Assembly: GCA_963803085.1 (NCBI GenBank)
Contig: CAWDLE010000016.1
Location: 1 to 64,000, forward strand
From: JACVRW01 sp963803085
GTDB lineage: Bacteria; Actinomycetota; Thermoleophilia; Solirubrobacterales; Thermoleophilaceae
DNA: 64,000 bases
Reading direction: 5' to 3'
The notes under the pieces were generated by a model. It did no database searches. It was not told where the DNA came from and was given only the letters and a program-made list of their open reading frames with translations. Within the stretch, counting starts at the first letter, position 1. Each line of letters opens with the position of its first letter. Of this stretch, positions 53,154 to 61,238 are shown one piece after another. The position numbers and the translations under genes are program-made.

Positions 53154-54475
53154 TGGCCGGGCGCCTCGTCCGGCTGTCGCAGCTCGTCGAGATAGGTCTG
53201 CAGGGAGGGAGGATGGCCGAGCTGGCCCAGCTCGGCGGACGCGCGGCCGAACAGGAGGCCGACGGTCCAGTCGGCCGCCAGGCGGATCCGGCGCTCCATG
53301 CCGGGCATCATCGCGAGGTGGTACGTGCGAGCGGCGAACCAGGCCGGGAAGCCTCGCAGCCGGATCCCGAGCATCGTGGCCACCGCCTTGTGCTGCCCGA
53401 GGTCCACGAACACACCGAGCGTTCGGTACCGGAACGGTCGCGGCTTCTTTCCGGCGAGAGCGGCAGCCACGTTGCTCCCGACCACCCGCCCCTGGCGGAT
53501 CGCATGCTGTGCGGTCGGCGGGCTCGGCGCCCTGCGTTTCTGGGCGGGATCCGGAACGGCCGCCGCGTCGCCGATCGCCCAGACGTTGTGCTGCCCGGTC
53601 ACCCGCATGCAGGCGTCGGTCTCGATGCGGCCGCCCTTCGTGAGCGGGAGGCCCAGCTCCCTCACGATCGGGGGCGGCTTCACCCCTGCCGTCCAGCACA
53701 CGGTGCGTGTGCGCACGCGCTCGCCCGTCGAGAGCATCGCGCTGCGCTCGTCCATGCGCTCGAGCCGCGTGCCGGTGCGCAGCTCGATCCCGCGCCCGCG
53801 CAGCTCCCGGGAGGCGAACTCGGCGAGGCTCTCGGGGATCTCGGGCATGATCCGGTCGAGCATGTCGGCGATGATCCAGCGCGTGCCCGCCTCGCGGCAG
53901 CGCGGGTAGCGCTCGATCGTGTCGTTCACGTAGTCCTGGAGCTCCGCGATCCCCTCCACGCCGGCGTAGCCGGCACCGACGAACAGGAAGGTGAGGTACT
54001 CGCGCCTGCTCTCGTCGTCGGCCAGCGACTCGGCGATCTCCAGGTTGAGCAGCGCGCGGTTGCGCAGTGCGATGGCGTCGGAGAGCGTCTTGAAGCCGAG
54101 GGCGTGCTCCGCGAGACCGGGGACCGGCAGCACCCGCGAGACGGATCCGAGCGCCACGATCAGCTGGTCGTAGCGCAACGTCTCGTCGCGCTCGTCGAGG
54201 GTGCGTATGTAGAGCTCGTTCACTCCGGGGTCGGCTCCGGTCACGCGGCCGAGGCGCAGATCCGCCCACTCGAGCTCCTCACGGATCGGCACAACCACGT
54301 GGCGCGGCTCGAGCGATCCCGCAGCAGCACCGGGCAGGAGCGGCGAGTACAGGAGGAAGTTCACGTCAGAGACGACGATGATGCGTGCGCTGTAGCGCGG
54401 CAGCCGCCGCTCGAGCCGGCGCGCCGCGTAGAGCCCGCCGAACCCTCCGCCCGCGATTACGACGTCGAAGGCCAC
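53150..54475 (-). CDS. ndh: type II NADH dehydrogenase (NDH-2) family flavoprotein
   Basis: 441-residue FAD-dependent, non-proton-pumping NADH:quinone oxidoreductase. FAD motif VVIAGGGFGGLYAARRLE (about 5-22), the NDH-2-like NFLLYSPLLPGAAAGSLEPR (about 39-58), NADH motif FLFVGAGYAGVEGIAEL (about 168-184), and NVWAIGDAAAVPD (near 300). The C-terminal part (about 355-410) has weak amphipathic helices for membrane binding. It would feed electrons into the menaquinone made by the men genes. Related sulfide:quinone reductases lack this pattern. Confidence 0.88.
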   Translation of the reverse strand: MAFDVVIAGGGFGGLYAARRLERRLPRYSARIIVVSDVNFLLYSPLLPGAAAGSLEPRHVVVPIREELEWADLRLGRVTGADPGVNELYIRTLDERDETLRYDQLIVALGSVSRVLPVPGLAEHALGFKTLSDAIALRNRALLNLEIAESLADDESRREYLTFLFVGAGYAGVEGIAELQDYVNDTIERYPRCREAGTRWIIADMLDRIMPEIPESLAEFASRELRGRGIELRTGTRLERMDERSAMLSTGERVRTRTVCWTAGVKPPPIVRELGLPLTKGGRIETDACMRVTGQHNVWAIGDAAAVPDPAQKRRAPSPPTAQHAIRQGRVVGSNVAAALAGKKPRPFRYRTLGVFVDLGQHKAVATMLGIRLRGFPAWFAARTYHLAMMPGMERRIRLAADWTVGLLFGRASAELGQLGHPPSLQTYLDELRQPDEAPGQ

Positions 54476-54484
54476 GCGCCGAGG

Positions 54485-55139
54485 CTACCCAGCCGCTCGC
54501 CGCGCCGCGTCCAGGGCGGGGCGCATCCGGCGCGGCAGGCGCCGGGCCACTCGCCAGGGAGCGCCGGCGAAGGCGTGGTTCGCCACCGTGGCGAAGCCCT
54601 CCTCGTCCACGCGCAGCGCGAGCAGGAGGTGCGCTACCCGGTCGGACGGCGGCAGCTCGCGGTCCACGGCCTGCACGCAGAAGCAGTGCACCCGGCGGCC
54701 ACCGTGCGACACGAGCAGCGCGCCGCCCTCGCCGAGCAGCCAGACGCCAAGCTCGCCGTGCTGGAGCGCGAGACCGGTCTGGCGCTGGAGCTCGCGCTCC
54801 TCGTGCCCGAGCAGGTCGCCGAGCAGGCCCTGCGCCACGGGCTCACCCGGGAACGCGTCCGTCCTCCGCCTCCTGAGCGCGTGGCCGCTTCGGCCGCACC
54901 ACGCTCGCGCCCCGGAACGCGTAGAGCTCGGGGATGATCCAGGCGTGCGCGAGCGCGGCGAGCGCCACCGGGGTGGCGAGCGGCTCGAGCCAGATCATCC
55001 CCACGCCGGCGCAGATGAACGGCACCGTGTACAGCAGCGTCCACGCATGCCAGATGCGAGCCCAGCGGCGCAGCCAGCGTGCGTCCGTGGGCTGGCGCCA
55101 CGGAACCGAGGCGAGCTCGGGAAGGGCCTCGACCGGCAT
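54485..55139 (-). CDS. unknown membrane-associated protein split by a +1 frame change
   Basis: Two adjoining frames look like one gene. Frame 1 (55139-54843, 98 residues) starts MPVEALPELASVPWRQPTDA and has two membrane segments (about 33-50 and 55-70), ending GRVPG then TGA. Frame 2 (from 54847 down to 54485) continues EPVAQGLLGDLLGHEERELQ and contains ARRAAG at its end. Skipping one base at GTT-CCC-GGG-TGA (54846-54854) joins them into about 217 residues. An independent second gene from GTG 54838 is the alternative. No function recognised. It lies 9 nt upstream of the ndh gene on the same strand. Confidence 0.6.
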
Positions 55140-55173
55140 GGCTGCGCACCGGGCACCGCCCGGTGCTTGCCCA

Positions 55174-55398
55174 CTACCCGCCTGCAATGGGACGCCGCAG
55201 GATGACCATGTCGGCGTCGCGCGGGAGCTGACGCACGTGCGTGGCCTTCCTTGGACCGTCGGGAACCGTGCCGATGTATCCGAGCTCCTGCTGCCCGGCG
55301 AACTCGCGCACCGCCGCCTCGAAGGCGGCGTCGTCCTCGACAGACCACTCGGCGAGCGTCGTGTGCCCCGTGCCGTCCATGCGAATGAGTCGTGCCAT
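55174..55398 (-). CDS. small protein of unknown function
   Basis: 74 residues: MARLIRMDGTGHTTLAEWSV at the start, a helical middle, and the C-terminus ADMVILRRPIAGG. No recognisable domain, signal or membrane segment; probably cytoplasmic alpha/beta. The start is supported by TATCCT 7 nt upstream of ATG 55398. It lies 34 nt upstream of the split membrane protein gene and may share its transcript. Confidence 0.6.
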   Translation of the reverse strand: MARLIRMDGTGHTTLAEWSVEDDAAFEAAVREFAGQQELGYIGTVPDGPRKATHVRQLPRDADMVILRRPIAGG

Positions 55399-55405
55399 GG
55401 ACTTC

Positions 55406-55411
55406 AGGATA
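55406..55411 (-). promoter_or_regulatory. -10 box for the 74-residue protein, leaderless type
   Basis: TATCCT on the minus strand, 7 nt before ATG 55398. Confidence 0.4.
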
Positions 55412-55449
55412 CGCCGGTTTGCAAGCCCCTCACCGGGTAGCCGGAGGTC

Positions 55450-55698
55450 ATGGCTAACACAAGACGAACCCGCGCCTATCGAGGCGGCAGCAAGCGTTCG
55501 AGCGGGTCGAGCTCGCTCATGGACACGGTGAAGAGCGCCCTCACTCAGGTCACCGGAAATCGCGGGCGCGGCTCGCGCGGACGCGGCTCGCGGGGTGGCG
55601 GTGGCGGACTCGCCTCGCAGGCGTCGGGCTTCATAGGCGGACTGCTGAGCGGCGGCAACGACAACAAGAGCCGCAGCCGGGGACGCCGCAGGCGCTAG
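55450..55698 (+). CDS. small arginine/glycine/serine-rich basic protein
   Basis: 82 residues, strongly basic and low in complexity. N-terminal MANTRRTRAYRGGSKRSSGS, a short helical part SLMDTVKSALTQVTG (about 22-36), an RGRGSRGRGSRGGGGG tract (about 38-53), a hydrophobic patch ASGFIGGLLSGG and an Arg-rich end. A nucleic-acid or polyanion binding role is possible by composition only. GGAGGT lies just before the ATG, unusually close (2-3 nt). It overlaps the convergent SRPBCC gene by 4 nt. Confidence 0.6.
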   Translation: MANTRRTRAYRGGSKRSSGSSSLMDTVKSALTQVTGNRGRGSRGRGSRGGGGGLASQASGFIGGLLSGGNDNKSRSRGRRRR

Positions 55699-56156
55699 GC
55701 CGGCTCGCCGCCGTCTTCGAGCAGGTCCTTGAGCCTGGCGAGGTCCTTCTTCAGGCCCGAGCGGACCATCGGGCCGAGCACCGGGCTCAGGAGCCGCATC
55801 CCGCCGTTCGGCTGCATCTCGATGGTGTAGGTGAACACGGCTCCACCGCCCGCGGCGTCGGGACGGACCGCTCGTCCGCCCTCCAGCCCACCGATCGTTC
55901 CCTCCCCGGCGAAGCGGTACGAGACGCCGGGATCGAGCTCGGTCACCACGCAGTCGGCGACGTAGTCGCGCCCGGAGGACCGGACGACTTCGCGGACCTT
56001 CGTACCCAGGGCAGGCGGGCCGGGCGGGTCGGGCGTCATCTCGCGCAGGCCGTCCCGCCACTCGCTGTCGAACGCGTAGTCGGCGATCGCGCTCCAGACG
56101 TCCACCGGCGGCCTGGCGATCTGCACGGACTCCTCGACTCGGATGGTCCGGCCCAC
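55695..56156 (-). CDS. SRPBCC-family (polyketide cyclase/START-like) protein
   Basis: 153 residues. It starts IRVEESVQIARPPVDVWSAI, the usual SRPBCC beta-strand and ARPPxDVW signature, then FDSEWRDGLREM and a C-terminal long helix VRSGLKKDLARLKDLLEDG. These helix-grip proteins bind hydrophobic ligands; ligand unknown. The GTG start at 56156 is 5 nt after the gatB stop, so it is the distal gene of gatCAB. Confidence 0.85.
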   Translation of the reverse strand: MGRTIRVEESVQIARPPVDVWSAIADYAFDSEWRDGLREMTPDPPGPPALGTKVREVVRSSGRDYVADCVVTELDPGVSYRFAGEGTIGGLEGGRAVRPDAAGGGAVFTYTIEMQPNGGMRLLSPVLGPMVRSGLKKDLARLKDLLEDGGEPA

Positions 56157-56161
56157 GCCGG

Positions 56162-57610
56162 CTATGCCCCGATCCGCTCGTTGATCATGCGCTGAACCTC
56201 GCCGCCGTCGGCGCGGCCCTTCGTCTCGCGCATCACCGCGCCGACGATCGCTCCGACCGCCTGGCCCTTGCCGGCGCGGATCTTCTCGACGGCGTCCGGG
56301 TTGTCTGCGATCGCCTGGTCCACGATCTGCTCGAGCTCGCCGCTCTCTGCACGCCCGAGGCCCTTCGCCTCGACCACCGCCACGGGGCTTCCACCCTCCT
56401 CGAGCAGCACGTCCAGGACCTCTCGGCCCGCGCTGGCCGAGATCTGCTTCTGGACCACCATCTCAACCAGCTCAGCGAACGCCTCGGGTTCCAGCTTGGT
56501 CGCGGACAGATCGCCATCGCCGACCCTCGCCGCCAGCTCGTTCGTAGTCCAGTTCGCCACGTTCTGCGCAAGACCGCTACGCGCCTGAACGGCCTGCTCG
56601 ACGAAGTCCCCCCATTCGAAGCGGAACGCCAATAGCCGCGCCGTCTCCGCGGGCAGCCCGAGGTCGCGCTCCAGCCGCTCCGCCCGTGCCGCCGGCAGCT
56701 CAGGCATCGCGGCGCGGGCGCGCTCGAGCATCTCCTCGGTCGGTGCGATGGGCACGAGGTCAGGCTCCGGGAAGTAGCGGTAGTCGTGCGCCTCCTCCTT
56801 GGAGCGCAGCGAGGTGAGGCTGCCGCTCTGAGGGTCGTAGTGGAGCGTCTCCTGCTCGACCTCGCCACCCGCGTGCAGGATGCGCTCCTGGCGGTCGATC
56901 TCGGCGTCGATCCCGCGCTCGAGGAAGCGGAACGAGTTCATGTTCTTCAGCTCGGTCTTCGTGCCGAGCGTGGCCGTGCCGGCCGGGCGGATCGACACGT
57001 TCGCGTCCATCCGCAGCGAGCCCTCCTCCATGTTCACGTCCGACACGCCCATGCGCCGCAGCGTGGCCTGGAGCAGCCGGCCGAAGTCCGCAGCCTGGGC
57101 GGCCGATGTGAGATCCGGCTCCGTGACGATCTCCACCAGCGGCGTGCCGCCGCGGTTGAAGTCCACGACGCTCGTGGACGCGCCGTGGATGCGTCCGGAC
57201 GAGCCGGCGTGGATCAACTTGGCCGCATCCTCCTCGAGATGCACGCGGTGGATGCGCACGTCGCCGAGCCTGCCGTGCCGGCCGAGCGGAATGTCGTACT
57301 GGCTGATCTGGTAGCCCTTCGGCAGATCCGGATAGAAGTAGTTCTTGCGGTGGAAGATCGAGCGCGGGGCGATCTCGCAGTCGAACGCCATCGCGATCAT
57401 CAGCCCGTAGTGCACCGCCTCGGCATTGGTCACGGGCAGCGTGCCCGGGTGGCCGAGGCACACCGGGCACACGAGCGTGTTCGGCTCCTCCCCGAACGAG
57501 AGCGCGCAGCCGCAGAACATCTTCGTCCGCGTGCGCAGCTGTACGTGGATCTCGATGCCGATAACCGGCTCGTAGATGCGGGCCTCGGGCTCGGTGATCG
57601 GTGGGGTCAC
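56162..57610 (-). CDS. gatB: Asp-tRNA(Asn)/Glu-tRNA(Gln) amidotransferase subunit B
   Basis: 482 residues. Recognises and phosphorylates the misacylated tRNA. IYEPVIGIEIHVQLRTRTKM (about 11-30), FCGCALSFGEEPNTLVCPVC (zinc Cys set), GHPGTLPVTNAEAV, and the tail YqeY-like domain (about 335-480) are typical. GTG 57610 overlaps the gatA stop. Presence of GatCAB implies indirect Asn-tRNA and/or Gln-tRNA formation in this organism. Confidence 0.96.
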   Translation of the reverse strand: MTPPITEPEARIYEPVIGIEIHVQLRTRTKMFCGCALSFGEEPNTLVCPVCLGHPGTLPVTNAEAVHYGLMIAMAFDCEIAPRSIFHRKNYFYPDLPKGYQISQYDIPLGRHGRLGDVRIHRVHLEEDAAKLIHAGSSGRIHGASTSVVDFNRGGTPLVEIVTEPDLTSAAQAADFGRLLQATLRRMGVSDVNMEEGSLRMDANVSIRPAGTATLGTKTELKNMNSFRFLERGIDAEIDRQERILHAGGEVEQETLHYDPQSGSLTSLRSKEEAHDYRYFPEPDLVPIAPTEEMLERARAAMPELPAARAERLERDLGLPAETARLLAFRFEWGDFVEQAVQARSGLAQNVANWTTNELAARVGDGDLSATKLEPEAFAELVEMVVQKQISASAGREVLDVLLEEGGSPVAVVEAKGLGRAESGELEQIVDQAIADNPDAVEKIRAGKGQAVGAIVGAVMRETKGRADGGEVQRMINERIGA

Positions 57611-59004
57611 CCGACGGGCACTCCCTCGAAGCCGATCGACTTCTCGAGCGCGTGCGCGGCGTCGAGGATGCCCGCCTCGCTGAACGCGGGCCCCGCGATC
57701 TGGAATCCCACCGGAAGGCCGTCCGAGAGGCCGCACGGAATCGAGATGGCGGGGATGCCAGCGAGCGGCATCGGCACCGTGTAGTAGTCGGACAGGTACA
57801 TCGCGAGTGGATCCGCGGTGCGCTCGCCGAGCTTGAAGGCCACCGTGGCGGACGTGGGACTCACCACGAAGTCGACCTCCTCGAAGGCGGCCGAGAAGTC
57901 CTGTGCGATCTTGGTGCGCACCTTCTGCGCCGTCCCGTAATAGGCCTCGTAGTAGCCGGACGAGAGCGCGTACGTGCCGATCATGATGCGGCGTTTCACC
58001 TCGTCGCCGAAGCCGTCATGGCGGGTCTGCTCGTACATGGAGGTGAGGTCGCCATTGCCCTTGCGTGGCCCGAACCGCACGCCGTCGTAGCGTGCGAGGT
58101 TGGCGCTCGCCTCGGCGGGCGCGATCACGTAGTAGGCGGCGATGCCGTGCCGCGCATTTGGCAGCTCGATCTCCTTCACGCTCCCGCCGAGCTCCTCGAT
58201 CCTGGCGAGCGTGGCGCGCACGCTGTCGGCCACGCCGGGCTCGAGGCCGGGCTCCTCCATCCCCCACACGCCGAAACGCAGGCCGTCGAGCCGCTCGGCG
58301 CTCGGCAGCGGGATCTCGCCCGGGATGCCGAGGGACGTGGAGTCGCAGGGGTCCTTCCCCTGAAGGTGCCGGAGCAGGATGGCGGCGTCGGTCACGTCGC
58401 GCGTGAGGGGGCCGCACTGGTCGAGCGACGAGGCGAAGGCGATCATCCCGTAGCGGCTGATCGCGCCGTAGGTGGGCTTCATGCCGACGATCCCGCACAG
58501 CGAGGCCGGCTGGCGGATCGAGCCGCCCGTGTCGGTTCCGATCGCCCACGGGGCCGTGCCGGCCGCCACGGCGGCGGCGCTACCGCCGCTCGAGCCGCCG
58601 GGCACGCGCTCGCGATCCCACGGGTTCTGGACCGGCCCGAAGCCGGAGTTCTCGTTCGAGGACCCCATGGCGAACTCGTCCTGGTTCGTCTTGCCGAGCA
58701 CCCGCGCGCCGGCGTTCTGGAGGTTGCGCACGCTCGTGGCGGTGTAGGGCGGCCGGTAGCCCTCGAGAATGCGCGAGCCGGCCATGCTCGGCACGCCCTC
58801 CACGCAGAAGAGGTCCTTCACGGCGATCGGCGGGAGCGTGCCGGAGTCCGCGGGCGCCTCGTCGGCCACCCACAGGTAGGAGCCGAGGTCGTCGCCACTC
58901 GCCCGCACCCGCCAGAAATCGAACAGCTCCTCCGAGGAAATCTCGCCGGCCGCGATGCGCTCAGCCTGCTGCGCGGCCGTCAGCTTCAGCAGCTCGTCGC
59001 TCAC
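57607..59004 (-). CDS. gatA: Asp-tRNA(Asn)/Glu-tRNA(Gln) amidotransferase subunit A
   Basis: 465-residue amidase-signature enzyme that releases ammonia from glutamine. The Ser-cisSer-Lys triad is visible: Lys in PIAVKDLFCVEG (about 56-67), then VPGGSSGGSAAAVAAGTAPW and GTDTGGSIRQPASLCG (about 130-165). GTG 59004 overlaps the gatC stop by 4 nt and the 3' end overlaps gatB, so the three subunits are translationally coupled. Confidence 0.96.
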   Translation of the reverse strand: MSDELLKLTAAQQAERIAAGEISSEELFDFWRVRASGDDLGSYLWVADEAPADSGTLPPIAVKDLFCVEGVPSMAGSRILEGYRPPYTATSVRNLQNAGARVLGKTNQDEFAMGSSNENSGFGPVQNPWDRERVPGGSSGGSAAAVAAGTAPWAIGTDTGGSIRQPASLCGIVGMKPTYGAISRYGMIAFASSLDQCGPLTRDVTDAAILLRHLQGKDPCDSTSLGIPGEIPLPSAERLDGLRFGVWGMEEPGLEPGVADSVRATLARIEELGGSVKEIELPNARHGIAAYYVIAPAEASANLARYDGVRFGPRKGNGDLTSMYEQTRHDGFGDEVKRRIMIGTYALSSGYYEAYYGTAQKVRTKIAQDFSAAFEEVDFVVSPTSATVAFKLGERTADPLAMYLSDYYTVPMPLAGIPAISIPCGLSDGLPVGFQIAGPAFSEAGILDAAHALEKSIGFEGVPVG

Positions 59005-59288
59005 GAGGCACCCGGGCTCGGCACCCGGAACCCGCCGTCGGCCGCATCCGGGGCCTGCTCGAGGGCCTTCTCGCGCGGCAGGCCGGGGCGCGGCACGTCC
59101 TCACGCAGCACGTTCGTGAGGTCGACCACGTGCGAGGTCGGCTGGACGCCCTCGAGGTCGAGCTCGTTCATCGTCTCCACGTGCTCGAGGATCTTCGAGA
59201 GCTCCTCGGCCATGCGGTCGACCTCGTCGTCAGTCACCTTCAGCCGCGCGAGCTTGGCGACGTGGAGCACCTGGTCCCGGTCGATCAT
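59001..59288 (-). CDS. gatC: Asp-tRNA(Asn)/Glu-tRNA(Gln) amidotransferase subunit C
   Basis: 95-residue structural subunit that clamps GatA and GatB. It has VLHVAKLARLKVTDDEVDRM (about 7-26), LSKILEHVETMNELDLEGVQ (about 29-48) and LREDVPRPGLPREKAL, the standard GatC pattern. ATG 59288 is preceded by TACAAT 7 nt upstream. Divergent from the methyltransferase gene with 17 nt between starts. Confidence 0.94.
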   Translation of the reverse strand: MIDRDQVLHVAKLARLKVTDDEVDRMAEELSKILEHVETMNELDLEGVQPTSHVVDLTNVLREDVPRPGLPREKALEQAPDAADGGFRVPSPGAS

Positions 59289-59295
59289 CGCGCCG

Positions 59296-59301
59296 ATTGT
59301 A
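59296..59301 (-). promoter_or_regulatory. -10 box for gatCAB, leaderless type
   Basis: TACAAT on the minus strand, 7 nt before the gatC ATG. On the plus strand a TAGGTT box (59300-59305) overlaps it by 2 bp and lies 6 nt before GTG 59312 of the divergent methyltransferase. Confidence 0.5.
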
Positions 59302-59305
59302 GGTT

Positions 59306-59926
59306 GTGGCCGTGGCGAGACGGGTGGTCGACGAGCACATGCGGCGCTACTACGACCGGCGCGCGCTCGAGTACGACGACTGGTGGCTCGGCAGGGGCCT
59401 GTTCGCGGGGCGGCCGCGGCCCGGCTGGTCCGAGGAGGTGGAGCAGCTCGTCTCGGTCATCGACGGGCTGGCGCCGGCGCGAACGCTCGACGTGGCCTGC
59501 GGCACCGGCCTCCTCACCCAGCATCTGCCCGGCGAGGTGGTGGCGCTCGACCAGAGCGAGTCGATGGTCACCGTGGCCGCGGATCGGATGCCGGAGGTGC
59601 GGGTGGTGCAGGGCGACGCAGTGCCGCTCCTCTTCGCCGACAGCGACTTCGAGAGGGTCTTCACGAGCCACTTCTACGGGCACCTGCTGCCCGACGAGCG
59701 CGAGCCGTTCCTCGACGAGGCGAGGCGCGTCGGCGGGCAGCTCGTAGTCGTGGATTCCGCCCTGCGAGACGATGTTGCGCCGGAGGAGCACCAGCAGCGC
59801 GTCCTGATCGACGGCTCGCGGCACACGGTCTACAAGCGCTTCTTCGCCCCGGACGAGCTGGCCGCGGAGCTCGGAGGTGCCACCGTGCTGCACAGCGGGC
59901 GCTGGTTCGTGGCAGTGGCGGCGTAG
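59306..59926 (+). CDS. class I SAM-dependent methyltransferase
   Basis: 206 residues from GTG 59306, or 204 from GTG 59312, which fits the TAGGTT box better. RYYDRRALEYDDWWLGRG is a typical N-terminus, ARTLDVACGTGLLTQHL (about 57-73) is SAM motif I, VVALDQSESMVTVA is motif post-I, and RVFTSHFYGHLLPDERE lies near motif II. Substrate unknown. It is followed after 3 nt by a GNAT gene. Confidence 0.85.
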   Translation: MAVARRVVDEHMRRYYDRRALEYDDWWLGRGLFAGRPRPGWSEEVEQLVSVIDGLAPARTLDVACGTGLLTQHLPGEVVALDQSESMVTVAADRMPEVRVVQGDAVPLLFADSDFERVFTSHFYGHLLPDEREPFLDEARRVGGQLVVVDSALRDDVAPEEHQQRVLIDGSRHTVYKRFFAPDELAAELGGATVLHSGRWFVAVAA

Positions 59927-59929
59927 CCG

Positions 59930-60361
59930 GTGCAGATCGAGGAGGTCATGTCCTTCGACCCGGAGCTCGCGGCATCGCTGCGCGGGCTGATGTCCCAGCT
60001 TTCCCCTAGAGCGTCGCCTGCGACCGATGAGAACGTGCAGGAGATCGTGGATTCCCCCGCCACTCGCCTGCTTGTCGCCCGCGACGTCGACGGCGCCGTG
60101 GTGGGCTCACTCACACTGGTCATGTTCCGGATTCTCACCGGCGTGGGCGTGTGGATCGAGGACGTGGTCGTGGACGAGCCGGCGCGCGGGCGGGGAATCG
60201 GTGAGGCGCTGTTGCGCGAGGCGGTCGAGCTCGCCGCGAGGGCGGGCGCCAGCAGGGTCAATCTGACTTCGACTCCGGATCGCGTCGCGGCCAACCGCCT
60301 GTATCAGCGCCTCGGCTTCGAGCCACGCACGACCAACGTCTACCGCCTCGAGTTGTCCTAG
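59930..60361 (+). CDS. GNAT-family N-acetyltransferase
   Basis: 143 residues. VWIEDVVVDEPARGRGIGEALL (about 74-95) is the acetyl-CoA motif A with R-G-R-G-I-G. The C-terminus ANRLYQRLGFEPRTTNVYRL is motif B. The GTG start at 59930 follows the methyltransferase stop by 3 nt, so the two are probably co-expressed. It overlaps the convergent thioesterase gene by 4 nt. Substrate unknown. Confidence 0.86.
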   Translation: MQIEEVMSFDPELAASLRGLMSQLSPRASPATDENVQEIVDSPATRLLVARDVDGAVVGSLTLVMFRILTGVGVWIEDVVVDEPARGRGIGEALLREAVELAARAGASRVNLTSTPDRVAANRLYQRLGFEPRTTNVYRLELS

Positions 60362-60729
60362 CCGCCGAAGTTCGAGCGGTCGATCACGCGGCGCTCGTGG
60401 GTGCCCACGCCGATGGTCCGGTCGCCGTCGCGCACCTCCACGTCGAAGCGCAGCTTGCGCTCGTCGACGACCTCGCGCAGCTTCGCGGTCACCGTGCAGG
60501 CGGCGCCCTCGGGCGCGGCGGCCACGTGCTTGATGCAGACCTCGAAGCCCACGGTGGCCTTGCCGTCGCCGAGGTTCTCCCAGCTGAGGACGCTGGCGCA
60601 GCGCTCCATCATCGCGATCATCCCCGGCGTTGAGAGCACCTTCACCGGCAGGGTGCCGCGCACGTCGGTGAGCAGTCGGCCCTCGGCGGTGAACTCCTCG
60701 GTGCGCTCTATTCCGGGCTCAAGCGTCAT
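60358..60729 (-). CDS. hotdog-fold thioesterase (FlK-like)
   Basis: 123 residues. VLSTPGMIAMMERCASVLSW (about 29-48) and VGFEVCIKHVAAAPEGAACT (about 58-77) match FlK-type and related acyl-CoA thioesterases, with the characteristic T-P/E/H positions. Likely hydrolyses a small acyl-CoA; substrate unknown. The ATG at 60729 overlaps the upstream membrane protein stop by 4 nt. Confidence 0.83.
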   Translation of the reverse strand: MTLEPGIERTEEFTAEGRLLTDVRGTLPVKVLSTPGMIAMMERCASVLSWENLGDGKATVGFEVCIKHVAAAPEGAACTVTAKLREVVDERKLRFDVEVRDGDRTIGVGTHERRVIDRSNFGG

Positions 60730-61238
60730 GTGACGGGCGCGGGCTCGCGAAGGGATGTCGCGCACGCGAACGCCATCACACCGAGCACCCCGAGCGCGAG
60801 CGGAGCGCCGACCTTGACCGTAGTGAGGTCGTCGAAGCCCGGCTCCTGGATGATCCGGTACAGCACCAGCACGGCGGTGATGCACGCCGCCATGCCCGCG
60901 AGGCCGAACGCTCCGAGGCCGTCCGACTCGCGGCCGCTCGCGCGCCAGAAGGCGGCCCCCACCCCGAGCGCGCTGGTGGCCAGCAGGGCGATCAGGATGA
61001 TGCGGTCGATGAGCCCGTCCTCCTGCCAGGCGTTGCGCTCCTGCGCCTCCGCCACGGCGGCGGCAGTGCTCTCGACGTCGCGGCCCTCCGGAGCATTACT
61101 GTTGCCCGCCCGCTCCTGGATCTGACGCGCCTCCTCCCCGCGCGTCGTGCTGTACCAGTCCGGCGCAGTGGTGAAGAGGAGCGCGAGAGCGGCCACGAAC
61201 ACGACCCAGTCGGAGGGCCGCAGCCGCTCGAAGGTCAC
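60726..61238 (-). CDS. four-helix membrane protein of unknown function
   Basis: 170 residues. Hydrophobic segments at about 10-26, 79-97, 110-127 and 145-163, with a hydrophilic loop (about 27-75) between the first and second. SDWVVFVAALALLFTTAPDW near the start. The layout matches the next gene upstream (a short MERLR/DLRRLRxGEW-type N-terminus), suggesting an ancient tandem duplication. ATGA overlaps on both sides place it in a three-gene unit with the thioesterase. Confidence 0.75.
   Translation of the reverse strand: MTFERLRPSDWVVFVAALALLFTTAPDWYSTTRGEEARQIQERAGNSNAPEGRDVESTAAAVAEAQERNAWQEDGLIDRIILIALLATSALGVGAAFWRASGRESDGLGAFGLAGMAACITAVLVLYRIIQEPGFDDLTTVKVGAPLALGVLGVMAFACATSLREPAPVT

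Noticed and set aside
54485..54838. Independent gene of 117 residues starting at GTG 54838
   Set aside because: Possible, but it lacks a ribosome-binding site and leaderless box, and one base step joins it to the upstream frame to give one continuous protein, so I describe it as the 3' part of a split gene.
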